Source: an uncultured Lachnospiraceae bacterium
Lineage (GTDB): Bacteria; Bacillota; Clostridia; Lachnospirales; Lachnospiraceae
Assembly: GCA_902767015.1 (NCBI GenBank)
Contig: CACXFV010000018.1
Span: 1 to 51,753, forward strand
Reading direction: 5' to 3'
DNA: 51,753 nucleotides
In this document: positions 7,652 to 17,470 of the stretch, in pieces
Layout of the letters: every line of letters begins with the position of its first letter
Position numbering within the stretch: the stretch's first letter is position 1
Translations under genes and position numbers: made by a program
The notes under the pieces: model-generated
What the model was told of the DNA's origin: nothing
Seen by the model: the letters and a program-made list of their open reading frames with translations, nothing else
Databases searched by the model: none

Positions 7652-8851
7652 ATGAAGGAAATAGGAACGATTCATCAGGCATTGGAAGACTTGAAAAATG
7701 GCAAAGTGATTCTGGTCATTGATGATCCTGATAGGGAGAATGAGGGGGATTTAATCTGCGCAGCGGAATTTGCAACGCCACAGAATGTGAATTTTATGGC
7801 GACAGATGCAAAAGGCCTCATATGTATGCCGATGAGCAGGGAATTATGTGAAAAGCTGGGATTGGAGCAGATGGTAAGTGTGAATACAGACAATCATTCC
7901 ACCGCATTTACCGTGTCCATCGACCATGTGGATACCACGACAGGGATTTCCGCGGTGGAGAGGTCTTTCACAGCGATGAAAACGGTAGAGGAGGGAGCAA
8001 GACCGCAGGATTTCAGAAGACCGGGACATATGTTTCCGTTAGAGGCAAGAGAGGGCGGCGTACTGAAACGCGCCGGTCACACGGAGGCAACGGTGGATTT
8101 GATGAAGTTGGCAGGGTTAAAGCCCGCAGGATTGTGTTGCGAGATTATGCGCGAGGACGGCACCATGATGCGGACACAGGAGTTACTTCAATTTGCAGAA
8201 AAGAAGAATCTCACGGTGATTACGATTGAAGACCTGATTAAATTCAGATTACAGAAAGAAAGCCTTGTAAAGAAAAAAGCAGAAGCAAAGCTGCCTACCA
8301 GATATGGGGATTTTGTGATTCATGGATATGAAAATATCTTAAACGGTGAACATCACGTAGCGCTGACCATGGGAGATGTGGCAGATGGCGAACCGGTCTT
8401 GTGCAGAGTTCACTCAGAGTGTCTTACGGGAGATGTATTTGGCTCTGCAAGATGTGACTGTGGCGAGCAGCTTGATGCGGCTATGAAGGCAATTGCCGGG
8501 GAAGGAAGAGGAATCCTTCTTTATATGCGTCAGGAGGGAAGAGGAATTGGTCTTATCAATAAGTTAAAGGCATATGAATTGCAAGAGCAGGGATATGATA
8601 CGGTAGAGGCAAATATCAAGCTTGGCTTTGCACCGGATTTGAGAGAATATGGTATCGGTGCGCAGATTTTATATGACCTGGGGGCAAAGAAATTAAGATT
8701 GCTGACCAATAATCCAAAGAAAATTTCAGGTTTGTCAGGCTATGGCATCACGATTGAGGAAAGAGTTCCTATTCAGATTGAGGCGGGCAAATATGACTTG
8801 TTTTATCTGAAGACAAAGCAGGAAAAAATGGAGCATATGACGAATTATTAA
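7652..8851 (+). CDS. ribBA: Bifunctional 3,4-dihydroxy-2-butanone-4-phosphate synthase / GTP cyclohydrolase II
   Basis: Supplies both early riboflavin precursors, one from ribulose 5-phosphate and one from GTP. The N-terminal DHBP synthase half shows [13 protein letters not shown] and [15 protein letters not shown]. The C-terminal cyclohydrolase half shows [20 protein letters not shown] with three zinc cysteines, [10 protein letters not shown] and [11 protein letters not shown]. The ATG at 7652 has AAAGGA 11 bases upstream; an in-frame TTG at 7601 would add 17 Lys-rich residues overlapping ribE. At 399 residues it is normal for the fusion. Confidence 0.96.
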   Translation: MKEIGTIHQALEDLKNGKVILVIDDPDRENEGDLICAAEFATPQNVNFMATDAKGLICMPMSRELCEKLGLEQMVSVNTDNHSTAFTVSIDHVDTTTGISAVERSFTAMKTVEEGARPQDFRRPGHMFPLEAREGGVLKRAGHTEATVDLMKLAGLKPAGLCCEIMREDGTMMRTQELLQFAEKKNLTVITIEDLIKFRLQKESLVKKKAEAKLPTRYGDFVIHGYENILNGEHHVALTMGDVADGEPVLCRVHSECLTGDVFGSARCDCGEQLDAAMKAIAGEGRGILLYMRQEGRGIGLINKLKAYELQEQGYDTVEANIKLGFAPDLREYGIGAQILYDLGAKKLRLLTNNPKKISGLSGYGITIEERVPIQIEAGKYDLFYLKTKQEKMEHMTNY

Positions 8852-8898
8852 GAATCCATACACATTAACATCATATAGAAAAGAAAGGAATTAAAATT

Positions 8899-9363
8899 AT
8901 GAAGATTTTAGAAGGAAATGTAGTAAGTACAGGAGCAAGAATTGCCATTGTTGCATCAAGATTTAATGAATTTATTGTATCAAAGCTTATCGCAGGTGCG
9001 CAGGATGCACTTATCAGACATGGCATTGAGGATGACAGTATTACACTTGCATGGGTGCCGGGGGCATTTGAGATACCGGTTATTGCAAAGAAGCTGGCAG
9101 CCAGTGGAAGATATGATGCTGTCATTTGTCTGGGAGCGGTCATCAGAGGGGCGACGAGTCACTATGATTATGTTTGTGCAGAGGTGAGCAAGGGAATTGC
9201 TGCAGTGAGTCTGGAGACGGGAATCCCTGTTCTGTTTGGGGTAGTCACAACGGATAATATTGAGCAGGCAATAGAGCGGGCAGGAACAAAGGCAGGAAAT
9301 AAAGGTTATGATGTGGCATGCTCTGCCATTGAAATGATTAATCTTATCAAAAATATTAAGTAA
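8899..9363 (+). CDS. ribH: 6,7-dimethyl-8-ribityllumazine synthase
   Basis: Condenses the products of RibD and RibBA into lumazine, in a capsid-like oligomer in many species. The 154-residue chain has ARFNEFI-type substrate loop ([11 protein letters not shown]), [24 protein letters not shown] and [12 protein letters not shown], all family hallmarks. A good AAAGGA lies upstream of the ATG. It is the last gene of the operon; a long imperfect hairpin follows at 9375-9450. Confidence 0.97.
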   Translation: MKILEGNVVSTGARIAIVASRFNEFIVSKLIAGAQDALIRHGIEDDSITLAWVPGAFEIPVIAKKLAASGRYDAVICLGAVIRGATSHYDYVCAEVSKGIAAVSLETGIPVLFGVVTTDNIEQAIERAGTKAGNKGYDVACSAIEMINLIKNIK

Positions 9364-9374
9364 GTATTTTGCAA

Positions 9375-9450
9375 CACAGGAACCTCCGCTAAACTGAATG
9401 CCCGGTTGCGTATGCAACAGGGTATGAAATGAAGGTGGAGGTTGGCTGTG
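9375..9450 (+). repeat. Long imperfect hairpin, possible degenerate repeat copy
   Basis: CACAG...AACCTCC (9375-9387) pairs with GGAGGTT...CTGTG (9437-9450), and GTTGC/GCAAC forms an inner stem. Just before and inside it, AGTATTTTGCAA and CTGAAT recall the 39-bp repeat near 3730 and 13232. There is no T-tract, so it is not a simple terminator. Confidence 0.35.
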
Positions 9451-9509
9451 AACCGTAACATGCTACCGGAAACAGGAAAAACACTTAACATCATATGGAG
9501 GAGTATTGC

Positions 9510-11114
9510 ATGGAAAAGAAGTCTCTGGTAAGTCATAAAGTATTTTTGTATATGACAGAGTTTTTTGCGGGGATGTCTGTTATGGCGGTTGAGTTAGGAG
9601 CGAGCAGGCTGCTGGCACCATATTTCAGTTCGTCCTAGATTGTCTGGACCATTATCATCGGAACAATCATGATTGCGATGGCGCTGGGAAATATTTATGG
9701 GGGAAGAACAGCAGACAAGAATCCGGATCCTGATAAATTATATGGAAGAATTGTCATTGCGGCTGTGTGGATTGCCGCGATACCGGTGGTGGGAAAATAT
9801 ATCATTCTTCTTATATCCGGTGTGCTGATCATAGCCATTAACACGAATTTTTTGATATGGGCAGCATTTCTTGCCTGTATGATAATATTTGTACTTCCGT
9901 TGTTTTTATTGGGAACGGTTACCCCCTCTCTGGTAAAATATAGTGTTGAGAGCCTGGAGGATAATGGCAAAACAGTAGGAAATCTGGGCGCTTTTAATAC
10001 TATTGGCAGTATTATCGGAACCTTTGTGCCGACATTTATTACCATACCTGCCGTGGGAACCACCATTACGTTTCTTATCTTTGGGGGGATACTGTTTGTG
10101 ATTGCACTGGTGTACTTTCTCTTTGCCGGTAAAAGGTCGGTAAAATGTATGGTGGCAATTGTCCTTATGACGATTTTTGCAGGAATGAGCACTTTTGACA
10201 GTTTTGCGTTTTGGGAGGACAACCTTATATACGAAGGAGAATCTGTATATAATTATCTTCAGGTACAGGAAGACGAGGACAGTATTATACTGTCTACCAA
10301 TGTGCTTTTTGGCGTTCAGTCTATCTATAAGAAGAATGATGAGCTGACAGGAATGTACTATGATTATGCCATGGCGGCACCGGCAATGGCAGGGGTTAAT
10401 GAAAAAGAGCAATTGGATATTCTGGTGCTGGGAATGGGTTCAGGCACTTATGCCATGCAGTGTCAAAAGTATTACGGCAATACCAGAGTGGAGGGCGTTG
10501 AGATTGATGAAAAGATTACGGCACTTGCCCGCCGGTATTTTGAACTGCCGGATACTGTCAAGGTGATGACATACGATGGCAGAGCTTATCTGGCAACGAC
10601 AAAGCATCAGTATGATGTGATTATGGTGGATGCCTATCAGGATATTACGATACCGTTTCAGATGTCATCAGTTGAATTTTTTAAGATGGTAGAAGGACAT
10701 CTGAATGATGGAGGAGTGATGGTGGTTAATATGAATATGCGGGGAACGAAAGAGGGTAATATTAACCAATATCTGGCAGATACGATTGCTTCGGTGTTTG
10801 ACTTTGTGTATACCGTAGATGTGAAGGGCTCCTCTAACAGAGAATTATTTGCTTTTCAGGATGAGGGGGCACTTGCGGCATTTGATAGGAGTATAGCACT
10901 ATCTAAAGAGAAAAATTTAACAGCGATTTTACAGACAGTCCGCAATCAGATGACACCGTATGAGGCAGGAAAATATATTATGACAGATGACAAGGCACCG
11001 GTGGAAATTTTGGGAATGCAGGTTATTGATGAACTTATCAGGGAGGAGCTTCAGTATTACAAAAGTATATTAAAAAGGGATGGCATTAAAGGGCTGGTAA
11101 AGGAGTTCTCATAA
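9510..11114 (+). pseudogene. Membrane-fused spermidine-synthase-like protein, interrupted by an amber codon
   Basis: The natural start is the ATG at 9510 with a perfect GGAGGAG 6 bases upstream. The frame encodes EFFAGMSVMAVELGASRLL and LAPYFSSS, then meets TAG (9636-9638), and continues uninterrupted for 491 codons. The family expects a codon such as Gln here, so a CAG-to-TAG change is likely. The N-terminal part holds several membrane helices (to about 215). The C-terminal part is an aminopropyltransferase-like Rossmann domain with LVLGMGSGTYAM, a VEGVEIDE acidic loop and VDAY. A reinitiated protein from ATG 9669 (481 residues) would lack the first helix. Substrate is unknown for this membrane subfamily. 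A sequencing error is possible. Confidence 0.75.
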
Positions 11115-11201
11115 ATGTTATCATGAGTTTGGGAATATAAATATGTATATAATGAACGATATATAGAAAGATATAAGGTCTTATATCCTTGTCAAAAAAG
11201 G

Positions 11202-11222
11202 GGCTGTCACAATGTGACAGCC
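11202..11222 (-). terminator. Terminator of the CotF-like gene
   Basis: A perfect 9-bp stem (GGCTGTCAC with GTGACAGCC) with a 3-base loop. Read on the minus strand it is followed by CC and six T residues, directly downstream of the gene ending at 11252. Confidence 0.8.
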
Positions 11223-11251
11223 TTAAAAAGCAAGGAAATCATAATGAAAAA

Positions 11252-11710
11252 TTAAATCATATTGTTTACTGTTTTATATTTATAAATCATTTCGGCATGC
11301 TCCTGTTCTTCTGTCTGTATATCGTTCAAAAGTTGTCGTATATTAGTCTCTCCGAACTGGAACAAATCGTCATTGTAAGCGGTGGAAACATATTTTTCCG
11401 TGGTGATGGTGTCCGTACATAGATATTTGTCGTAGTCCTTATCCTCCTGTTTATAGGCGCCGACATAAGTAGGAGTAGGATTGTACTGTTCTGCTAAGCT
11501 TTCCTTGGGACCTACTTCGGGACAGGTGCCGGATAATAGCTGTGAAAGAGAATTGTAATGGTTTTCCTCCTGTTGTCTTATCGTGCCGAATAAAGTTTTC
11601 AGCTCTCTGTCACGGGCAAGATTTTCATACTCCGTATATTTTTGAATACAGAGCTGTTCTTGTGCCTGTAAATCCTGAATTAAAGTTTTTTGCTGTTCTG
11701 TTAAGTTCAT
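11252..11710 (-). CDS. Ferritin-like spore-coat-type protein (CotF family-like)
   Basis: A 152-residue soluble helical protein. Two helical pairs carry E-x-x-Y and E-E-x-H patterns (IQKYTEYENLARD, IRQQEENHYNSL, and near the end IQTEEQEHAEMI), as in Coat_F/ferritin-like proteins. These are associated with spore coats in Bacillus; in Lachnospiraceae the role is not established. A mid-region of Tyr/Asp-rich sequence (about 75-110) separates the pairs. AAGGAG lies upstream of the ATG and a strong terminator follows, so it appears to be a single-gene unit. I cannot tell whether this organism sporulates. Confidence 0.65.
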   Translation of the reverse strand: MNLTEQQKTLIQDLQAQEQLCIQKYTEYENLARDRELKTLFGTIRQQEENHYNSLSQLLSGTCPEVGPKESLAEQYNPTPTYVGAYKQEDKDYDKYLCTDTITTEKYVSTAYNDDLFQFGETNIRQLLNDIQTEEQEHAEMIYKYKTVNNMI

Positions 11711-11841
11711 GTCTACACTCCTTTATCAATATTTTATTTTGAAAGTCCCCGGATACGTATGCCATCTGTGAGATGCTCTCGTACAGACAGGTGCAAGCGA
11801 GGTTTTATAAGGATAGTATGACAGGATTGATAGAAAAATAT

Positions 11842-13194
11842 TCAAAAAAGATTTTTTCTGAGGCCTTTTGGATAATGGTTTTTCATCAGGTCGCCGGATA
11901 GTTTCCCAAGACCTGTGCTAAAACCGTCTACCGTAACCAGATACCACCCTTTTTCTCCGGTATGGGGCAGTGCCTCTCCGCTTAGATATCTGTAGATTTC
12001 ATCACTTTCTAAAGAAAGGCGGAACACATTTTTTACTTCTTTCTCGCAAAGAGCAAGGGCAAGGGAATGCGATGGTTCAAAGCGGTTTTTGATAAAAGTG
12101 CCAAGATGGAGTCCGGCACGGAGAACTTTTATTCTGTCAAGCTTAGGACAAAGTGGCGGCACAAGGTAGAGATGGTCACCAAAAAGCAGATAAGTGCCGG
12201 ATAGGGCTGTGTTTAAAAAGTTTTTGCTGAAATCAAAGTATGGGGCGATGGATTTTTCCTTCACACTCTTTACAGTATTTTTGAAATAACGATTGTCGGC
12301 AGAAGGAGTAGTAGTGTTTTGTAAAACCGCAATAAAATGTCCCTCCCCGGAGATTTTGTGGGGGAAGAGCCGGATACAGTCTTTTGTGACAGAGGTCAGA
12401 CCGTCAGACATGCCGGCAGTTTTGTGCACCCTTAACAGCTGAAAGTCACTGTGAACGGACAGAAAATGAGCGATGGTTTCCTCATCTTCCTCAGGGGAAA
12501 ATGTGCAGGTGGAATAAACAATACGGCCGCCGGATTTAAGCATTTCGGCGGCGCAGTCAAGAATTTCCGCCTGCCTTTTGGCGCAGAGAGTTACATTTTC
12601 AAGGCTCCATTCATCACAGGCAGCTTCATTTTTCCGAAACATTCCCTCACCGGAGCAGGGAGCATCCACCATAATCTTATCAAAAAAGCCGGTAAAAAAA
12701 TCGGTAAGCCTTGCAGGGGATTCATTGGTAACGATGGCATTTCGGATCCCTAAGCGCTCTATATTTTCGGAAAGAATTTTAGCGCGGGAGGGTACAATTT
12801 CATTGCTGATGAGTAGCCCGCTGCCTGTTAATTTTCCGGCGATCTGCGTGCTTTTTCCTCCGGGAGCGGCACACAGATCCAATACCATATCATCCGGCTG
12901 AATGTCAAGATATTCGGCCGGAGCCATAGCGCTGGGCTCCTGAATATAGTAAGCGCCTGCTTCGTGGTAGGGATGTTTGCCGGGTTTTATCGTGTCATTA
13001 TAGTAAAATCCTGTGGGGCACCATTCAATGGGAGACAAGGCGGTGCCGAAGGCTGCCGTTATCTTATCAATTGATGTCTTTAACGGATTGAGCCTCAACC
13101 CATGGGAGGCGGGAAAACGGTAGCTTTCCGTAAAAGCCTCGTATTCATTTCCGAGCATAAGCTTCATTCTTTCTTTAAATACTTCAGGAATCAT
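11842..13194 (-). CDS. RsmF/NOL1-NOP2-type rRNA (cytosine-5) methyltransferase
   Basis: An S-adenosylmethionine-dependent RNA m5C methyltransferase. It has the SAM motif LCAAPGGKSTQIAGKL, VDAPCSGEGMFRK with one catalytic cysteine and YSTCTFSPEEDEETI with the second. The C-terminal 150 residues match the RsmF-type RNA-binding extension (GLHLGTFIKNRFEPS). I chose the ATG at 13194, giving 450 residues, because GCGAGGA lies upstream; the longer frame to 13305 would cover the promoter and repeat of the divergent gene. 16S rRNA is the probable target, by analogy. Confidence 0.88.
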   Translation of the reverse strand: MIPEVFKERMKLMLGNEYEAFTESYRFPASHGLRLNPLKTSIDKITAAFGTALSPIEWCPTGFYYNDTIKPGKHPYHEAGAYYIQEPSAMAPAEYLDIQPDDMVLDLCAAPGGKSTQIAGKLTGSGLLISNEIVPSRAKILSENIERLGIRNAIVTNESPARLTDFFTGFFDKIMVDAPCSGEGMFRKNEAACDEWSLENVTLCAKRQAEILDCAAEMLKSGGRIVYSTCTFSPEEDEETIAHFLSVHSDFQLLRVHKTAGMSDGLTSVTKDCIRLFPHKISGEGHFIAVLQNTTTPSADNRYFKNTVKSVKEKSIAPYFDFSKNFLNTALSGTYLLFGDHLYLVPPLCPKLDRIKVLRAGLHLGTFIKNRFEPSHSLALALCEKEVKNVFRLSLESDEIYRYLSGEALPHTGEKGWYLVTVDGFSTGLGKLSGDLMKNHYPKGLRKNLF

Positions 13195-13222
13195 AATAAT
13201 CCTCGCTTCTGTAGTGATAATT

Positions 13223-13270
13223 GGTAACAGCGGAAGGTATTTTGCGGATGGCGCGGCTGAACTGTTGCCA
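13223..13270 (+). repeat. Dispersed repeat, copy 2, with hairpin ends
   Basis: Positions 13232-13270 align with 3730-3768 (30 of 39 identical). Here the ends pair: TGGTAACAG with CTGTTGCCA (one G-U pair). It sits in the divergent promoter region between the rsmF-like gene and the NlpC/P60 gene. Confidence 0.5.
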
Positions 13271-13298
13271 CTTTTGATAATAGTATATATTTTTGTTG

Positions 13299-13326
13299 TT
13301 GACAAGTTTTTCCTTTGTGGTATAAT
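13299..13326 (+). promoter_or_regulatory. Strong promoter of the NlpC/P60 gene
   Basis: Perfect TTGACA (13299-13304) and perfect TATAAT (13321-13326), 16 bases apart. Downstream the leader carries two direct copies of GTAACAAATTT (from 13333 and 13351), which could be operator half-sites. Confidence 0.85.
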
Positions 13327-13378
13327 ATGTCCGTAACAAATTTAACAATTTTGTAACAAATTTTGAAAGGATGCACTG

Positions 13379-14725
13379 ATGAGAAAGATATTTAGCTATA
13401 AGAATGGGAAATATATTGCTGTCGGAGCAGCTGGAATACTGTTGGCGGCAAGTGTGTCAATCTTTGGAGTGGCAAAGGTAAGTGATGGTAAGGCTAATAA
13501 GAGTGTACAGAATAATGGGAACTATAATGCGGTTATTCCAAGTGCGGGAATTGCAGTGCTGATGAGTGATGAAGAACAGAACACACAGGAAATAAATGGC
13601 GCGGACGAGCTGTCAGGCGGAATCGCCAGTGCGCTTAACACATATTATAACTCTATGGAGAGGAGTAGTGTCAGTCTGGAGTCTGCGGAGACAGTGCTGA
13701 AGTTTTTACCGCAGCAGGATGAGGAGCAGGCAGAGGCAGCAGATTCTGCAGGAACAGAGAATGCTGCCGAGAGTGAGGAACAGACAAAGGAGAGCACAGA
13801 ACAGGCAGCAGAGAGTGAAGACAAAAGCCGTCAGCAGCAGACGGCTTCCGCATCGGAGGAGAAGCAGGAGGAGTCTGTCACATCAGTGGTTGACGGTTAT
13901 ACGGTTTTAGGTGTTGCCAATGTGGAGAATTATCTGAATGTGAGAGAGACACCGGATACAGAGGGAGAGCTTTTAGGAAAGCTTCCTATGAATGCAGGGT
14001 GTGAGATATTAGAGACTTTAGATGGCTGGTATAAGGTTAGTTCAGGCAACGTAGAAGGATATGTCAGTGCAGAATTTCTCTTAACAGGGAAAGAAGCCAA
14101 TGAGAGAGCAAAACAGGCGCTTTCTAAAGTAGCACATGTCAATGCGGACATGCTTATGGTTCGTGAGGAGCCGAATACAGACTGCTCTATTCTGACGAGA
14201 GTGGCAGAAGGAGAGGAGTTAGAGGTTGCGGATGAACTGGATGGCTGGGTAAAGGTAAATATTGATGATGTGACAGGATATGTCAGCGCAGATTATGTAG
14301 ATGTGTATAACGCTTTGCCTAGGGGGGTTACATTAAAGGAATTGTCATATGGCGAGGGCGTGACTTCAACAGCAGTAGATTTAATAGAATATGCGAAGCA
14401 GTTTTTGGGTAATCCGTATGTGTATGGTGGTACAAGCCTTACGAACGGCACGGACTGTTCAGGATTTACTATGAGAATTTTTGAACACTTTGGATATAGC
14501 TTAAGCAGAACCTCAAGAGAACAGGCTTTTAATGGTACAAGAGTATCCTTAGACGAGATCAGACCGGGAGATTTGTTGTTCTACTATCACGGTAGTTCAA
14601 TCGGACATGTGGCCATCTATATTGGAAATGGGCAGATTATTCATGCAAGCACAGAGAGAACAGGAATCATCATTGGCAATGCATTTTATACCACACCGGC
14701 ATGCGCCACAAGGATTATTAATTAG
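13379..14725 (+). CDS. Exported SH3b-NlpC/P60 cell-wall endopeptidase
   Basis: A predicted peptidoglycan gamma-D-Glu/DAP endopeptidase of 448 residues. A basic start and a hydrophobic helix (about 14-31) form a signal or anchor. An acidic Glu/Gln/Ala/Ser-rich low-complexity linker (about 105-160) follows, then two bacterial SH3 domains (about 175-235 and 250-310; NVRETPDTEGELLG-like and VREEPNTD repeats). The C-terminal NlpC/P60 domain has C360 (GTDCSGF), H410 (IGHVAIYIG) and H422 (IIHAS) as the catalytic set. GAAAGG precedes the ATG. It is driven by its own strong promoter. Confidence 0.93.
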   Translation: MRKIFSYKNGKYIAVGAAGILLAASVSIFGVAKVSDGKANKSVQNNGNYNAVIPSAGIAVLMSDEEQNTQEINGADELSGGIASALNTYYNSMERSSVSLESAETVLKFLPQQDEEQAEAADSAGTENAAESEEQTKESTEQAAESEDKSRQQQTASASEEKQEESVTSVVDGYTVLGVANVENYLNVRETPDTEGELLGKLPMNAGCEILETLDGWYKVSSGNVEGYVSAEFLLTGKEANERAKQALSKVAHVNADMLMVREEPNTDCSILTRVAEGEELEVADELDGWVKVNIDDVTGYVSADYVDVYNALPRGVTLKELSYGEGVTSTAVDLIEYAKQFLGNPYVYGGTSLTNGTDCSGFTMRIFEHFGYSLSRTSREQAFNGTRVSLDEIRPGDLLFYYHGSSIGHVAIYIGNGQIIHASTERTGIIIGNAFYTTPACATRIIN

Positions 14726-14728
14726 TAG

Positions 14729-14757
14729 TAGACAAAAGAGGCAGCCTGTGTTATAAT
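14729..14757 (+). promoter_or_regulatory. rpsO promoter
   Basis: TAGACA (14729-14734) and a perfect TATAAT (14752-14757) with 17-base spacing, beginning 3 bases after the upstream stop codon. It gives rpsO a leader of about 90 bases. Confidence 0.7.
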
Positions 14758-14763
14758 ATTCGA

Positions 14764-14856
14764 GGTTTATGCCATAGTTTAAGCGTACTCTTGGTTTTTG
14801 GATACTCCGACCTGATACTAAGCGTATAGCGATGATAATATTTAGGAGGAACTACG
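14764..14856 (+). promoter_or_regulatory. Candidate S15 autoregulatory leader
   Basis: The rpsO leader contains two direct TAAGCGTA copies flanking a small hairpin (TTGGA-TAC-TCCGA with GG/CC outside) and ends at AGGAGG. Ribosomal protein S15 represses its own mRNA in several bacteria through differing structures. I infer the same here from position and structure only. Confidence 0.35.
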
Positions 14857-15123
14857 ATGATATCAAAGGAAAAGAAGACAGAGATTATTGAAAAGTATGG
14901 AAGAAAGCCTGGTGATACCGGTTCGCCGGAGGTTCAGATTGCTATTCTTACAGAGAGAATCAGAGAGCTCACAGAGCACCTCAAGGTACATCAGAAGGAT
15001 CATCACTCAAGAAGAGGACTTTTGAAGCTTGTTGGTAAGAGACGTGGACTTTTAGCATACTTAAAGAAGACTGATCTTGAAGGATATCGTGCTTTGATTG
15101 AGAAGTTAGGTATCAGAAAGTAA
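14857..15123 (+). CDS. rpsO: 30S ribosomal protein S15
   Basis: A primary 16S rRNA-binding protein of the central domain; its 88 residues match the universal length. Hallmarks are [36 protein letters not shown] and the [11 protein letters not shown] segment that contacts rRNA. TTTAGGAGG lies 8 bases before the ATG. The usual rpsO-pnp order is preserved, with a terminator between the two genes. Confidence 0.99.
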   Translation: MISKEKKTEIIEKYGRKPGDTGSPEVQIAILTERIRELTEHLKVHQKDHHSRRGLLKLVGKRRGLLAYLKKTDLEGYRALIEKLGIRK

Positions 15124-15142
15124 TCATAAGGATTGTGGTTTC

Positions 15143-15170
15143 GGGGCGGCTTTAACCGCCCCATTTTTGG
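15143..15170 (+). terminator. rpsO terminator
   Basis: GGGGCGG (15143-15149) pairs with CCGCCCC (15156-15162) and is followed by ATTTTTGG. It separates rpsO from pnp, though the short T-tract may allow read-through. Confidence 0.75.
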
Positions 15171-15312
15171 AATGTTGGTAAAACCGGGATTGGCGATCAT
15201 TATTTAAAAATGAAAGGAAGTGGCTGTTACATAGGGAATGTGACTGAACACAGATTATGTATGGATTTTGTAAAAGTCAGCAGACTTGAGGATACAGCTA
15301 AAGGGTAAAATT

Positions 15313-17400
15313 ATGTATAAGACTTATAGTATGGAAATTGCCGGAAGAACACTTAAGGTGATTATCGGCAAGGTTGCAGCGCAGGCGAATGGCGCAGCGC
15401 TGATGCAATATGGAGATACAACGGTGCTTTCTACTGCTACGGCATCGGACAAGCCGAGAGATGGGATTGATTTTTTCCCGCTCAGCGTTGAGTATGAGGA
15501 AAAGTTATATGCAGTAGGAAAGATACCGGGAGGATTTAATAAGAGAGAGGGAAAAGCGTCAGAAAATGCGATACTTACGTCGCGTGTGATTGACAGACCT
15601 ATGAGACCGTTGTTCCCAAAAGACTACAGGAATGATGTGACGCTCAATAATATGGTGATGTCCGTAGACCCACAGTGTCGTCCGGAGCTGGTAGCGATGC
15701 TTGGTGCGTCTATTGCGACAAGCATATCGGATATACCGTTTGATGGCCCGTGTGCTTCAACACAGGTAGGAATTATTGATGGAGAATTTGTGATTAATCC
15801 CACACAGGAACAGTGGAAAAACAGTGATCTGAATCTGACTGTAGCTTCTACAAGCGAGAAGGTAATTATGATAGAGGCCGGTGCGAATGAGGTTCCGGAA
15901 GCTAAGATGATAGAAGCGATTTATCTTGCACATGATGAGAATCAGAAGATAATTGCTTTTATTAATCAAATTGTGGCAGAGGTGGGAAAAAAGAAGCACG
16001 AGTATACAAGCTGTGCGGTTCCGGCTGAGCTGTTTGAGGAAATGAAGAAAATCGTTACGCCGGAGGAGATGGAGACGGCAGTATTTACGGATGAGAAGCA
16101 GGTAAGAGAAGAGAATATCAAGGCGATTCAGGAGAAGCTTGAAGAAGCCTATGCTGAAAATGAAGAATGGCTCCCACTGATAGGAGAGGCATTGTACCAG
16201 TATCAGAAAAAGACAGTAAGAAAGATGATACTCAAGGATCACAAACGTCCGGATGGTCGTGAGGTAACACAGATAAGACCTCTTGCAGCAGAAGTGGATA
16301 TCATTCCGAGAGTTCACGGAAGCGCCATGTTTACAAGAGGACAGACACAGATATGTAATGTGTGTACACTGGCTCCTCTTTCAGAGGCACAGAAGATAGA
16401 TGGTCTCGATGAAAATGAGGTTTCTAAGAGGTATATGCACCACTATAACTTCCCGGCATATTCAGTGGGAGAGACAAAAGTATCCAGAGGTCCGGGAAGA
16501 CGTGAGATTGGTCACGGCGCTCTTGCCGAGAGAGCATTGATACCGGTACTTCCGTCAGTAGAGGAGTTTCCTTATGCGATTCGTACCGTATCAGAGACAT
16601 TTGAGTCGAATGGTTCTACTTCTATGGCATCTACGTGTTCGTCTTGTATGTCACTGATGGCAGCAGGTGTTCCGATTAAGAAGATGGTAGCAGGTATTTC
16701 CTGCGGTCTTGTCACGGGAGACACGGATGATGACTTTATTCTTTTGACAGATATCCAGGGATTAGAGGATTTCTTTGGTGATATGGACTTTAAGGTGACG
16801 GGAACCACAGATGGCATCACTGCTATTCAGATGGATATTAAGATTCATGGCCTGACAAGACAGATTGTTGAGGGTGCTATCGCAAGATGCCGTGAGGCAA
16901 GACTGTTTATTATGGATACCTGTATGAAGCCGGCTATTTCCGAGCCGAGAAAGGAAGTAGGACAATACGCACCAAAGATTGTACAGATTCAGATTGATCC
17001 GGCAAAAATCGGTGATGTAGTAGGACAGCGTGGAAAGGTAATTAATACTATTATTGAGAGAACCGGTGTCAAGATTGATATCACAGATGACGGAGCTGTA
17101 TCCGTATGTGGTGTGGAGAAGGCATCTATGGATGAAGCGGTGAAGATGATACAGACCATAGCCAATGATTTTGAGGAAGGCAAAATCTATGAAGGAGAAG
17201 TAGTCAGCATAAAGGAATTTGGCGCCTTTATAGAGTTTGCACCGGGCAAAGAGGGCATGGTTCATATTTCTAAGATTTCAAAGGAGAGAATTAACAGAAT
17301 CGAGGATGTGCTTACACTCGGAGACAAGGTAAAGGTAAAATGCCTCGGTAAGGATAAGATGGGAAGAGTAAGCTTTGCCTTGAAAAATGTTGAACAGTAG
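15313..17400 (+). CDS. pnp: Polyribonucleotide nucleotidyltransferase (PNPase)
   Basis: A phosphorolytic 3'-5' exoribonuclease, trimeric and usually part of the RNA degradosome. There are two RNase PH domains (about 5-215 and 310-540), with the catalytic EDFFGDMD at 485-492, aligning with the known active-site aspartates. A KH domain (VGQRGKVINTIIERTG, about 555-615) and an S1 domain (IYEGEVVSIKEFGAFIEF, about 620-690) follow. I chose the ATG at 15313 (695 residues), with AAAGGG 9 bases upstream; an in-frame TTG at 15286 would add nine residues. Confidence 0.97.
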   Translation: MYKTYSMEIAGRTLKVIIGKVAAQANGAALMQYGDTTVLSTATASDKPRDGIDFFPLSVEYEEKLYAVGKIPGGFNKREGKASENAILTSRVIDRPMRPLFPKDYRNDVTLNNMVMSVDPQCRPELVAMLGASIATSISDIPFDGPCASTQVGIIDGEFVINPTQEQWKNSDLNLTVASTSEKVIMIEAGANEVPEAKMIEAIYLAHDENQKIIAFINQIVAEVGKKKHEYTSCAVPAELFEEMKKIVTPEEMETAVFTDEKQVREENIKAIQEKLEEAYAENEEWLPLIGEALYQYQKKTVRKMILKDHKRPDGREVTQIRPLAAEVDIIPRVHGSAMFTRGQTQICNVCTLAPLSEAQKIDGLDENEVSKRYMHHYNFPAYSVGETKVSRGPGRREIGHGALAERALIPVLPSVEEFPYAIRTVSETFESNGSTSMASTCSSCMSLMAAGVPIKKMVAGISCGLVTGDTDDDFILLTDIQGLEDFFGDMDFKVTGTTDGITAIQMDIKIHGLTRQIVEGAIARCREARLFIMDTCMKPAISEPRKEVGQYAPKIVQIQIDPAKIGDVVGQRGKVINTIIERTGVKIDITDDGAVSVCGVEKASMDEAVKMIQTIANDFEEGKIYEGEVVSIKEFGAFIEFAPGKEGMVHISKISKERINRIEDVLTLGDKVKVKCLGKDKMGRVSFALKNVEQ

Positions 17401-17410
17401 AAAATGAAAG

Positions 17411-17467
17411 GTTACTATTGATCTCAGGTATTCCTGCAAAGTGCAGGTAAGGTCTGCAAATAGTAAC
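17411..17467 (+). repeat. Inverted-repeat hairpin after pnp
   Basis: Perfect 9-bp ends (GTTACTATT and AATAGTAAC) enclose a second perfect stem, CCTGCA-AAG-TGCAGG. It directly precedes the pnp terminator. A role in mRNA 3'-end stability is an inference. Confidence 0.45.
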
Positions 17468-17470
17468 ACC

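Noticed and set aside
9636..9638. Pyrrolysine or programmed read-through at TAG
   Set aside because: The protein family is not one known to use pyrrolysine, no pyl genes are visible and no downstream recoding structure was found.
13195..13305. 37-residue N-terminal extension of the rsmF-like gene
   Set aside because: It would cover the divergent promoter and the dispersed repeat, whereas the ATG at 13194 has a good ribosome-binding site.
15757..16317. 186-residue minus-strand open frame inside pnp
   Set aside because: It is a shadow of pnp codon bias, with low-complexity Leu/Cys/Tyr-rich translation and no ribosome-binding site.
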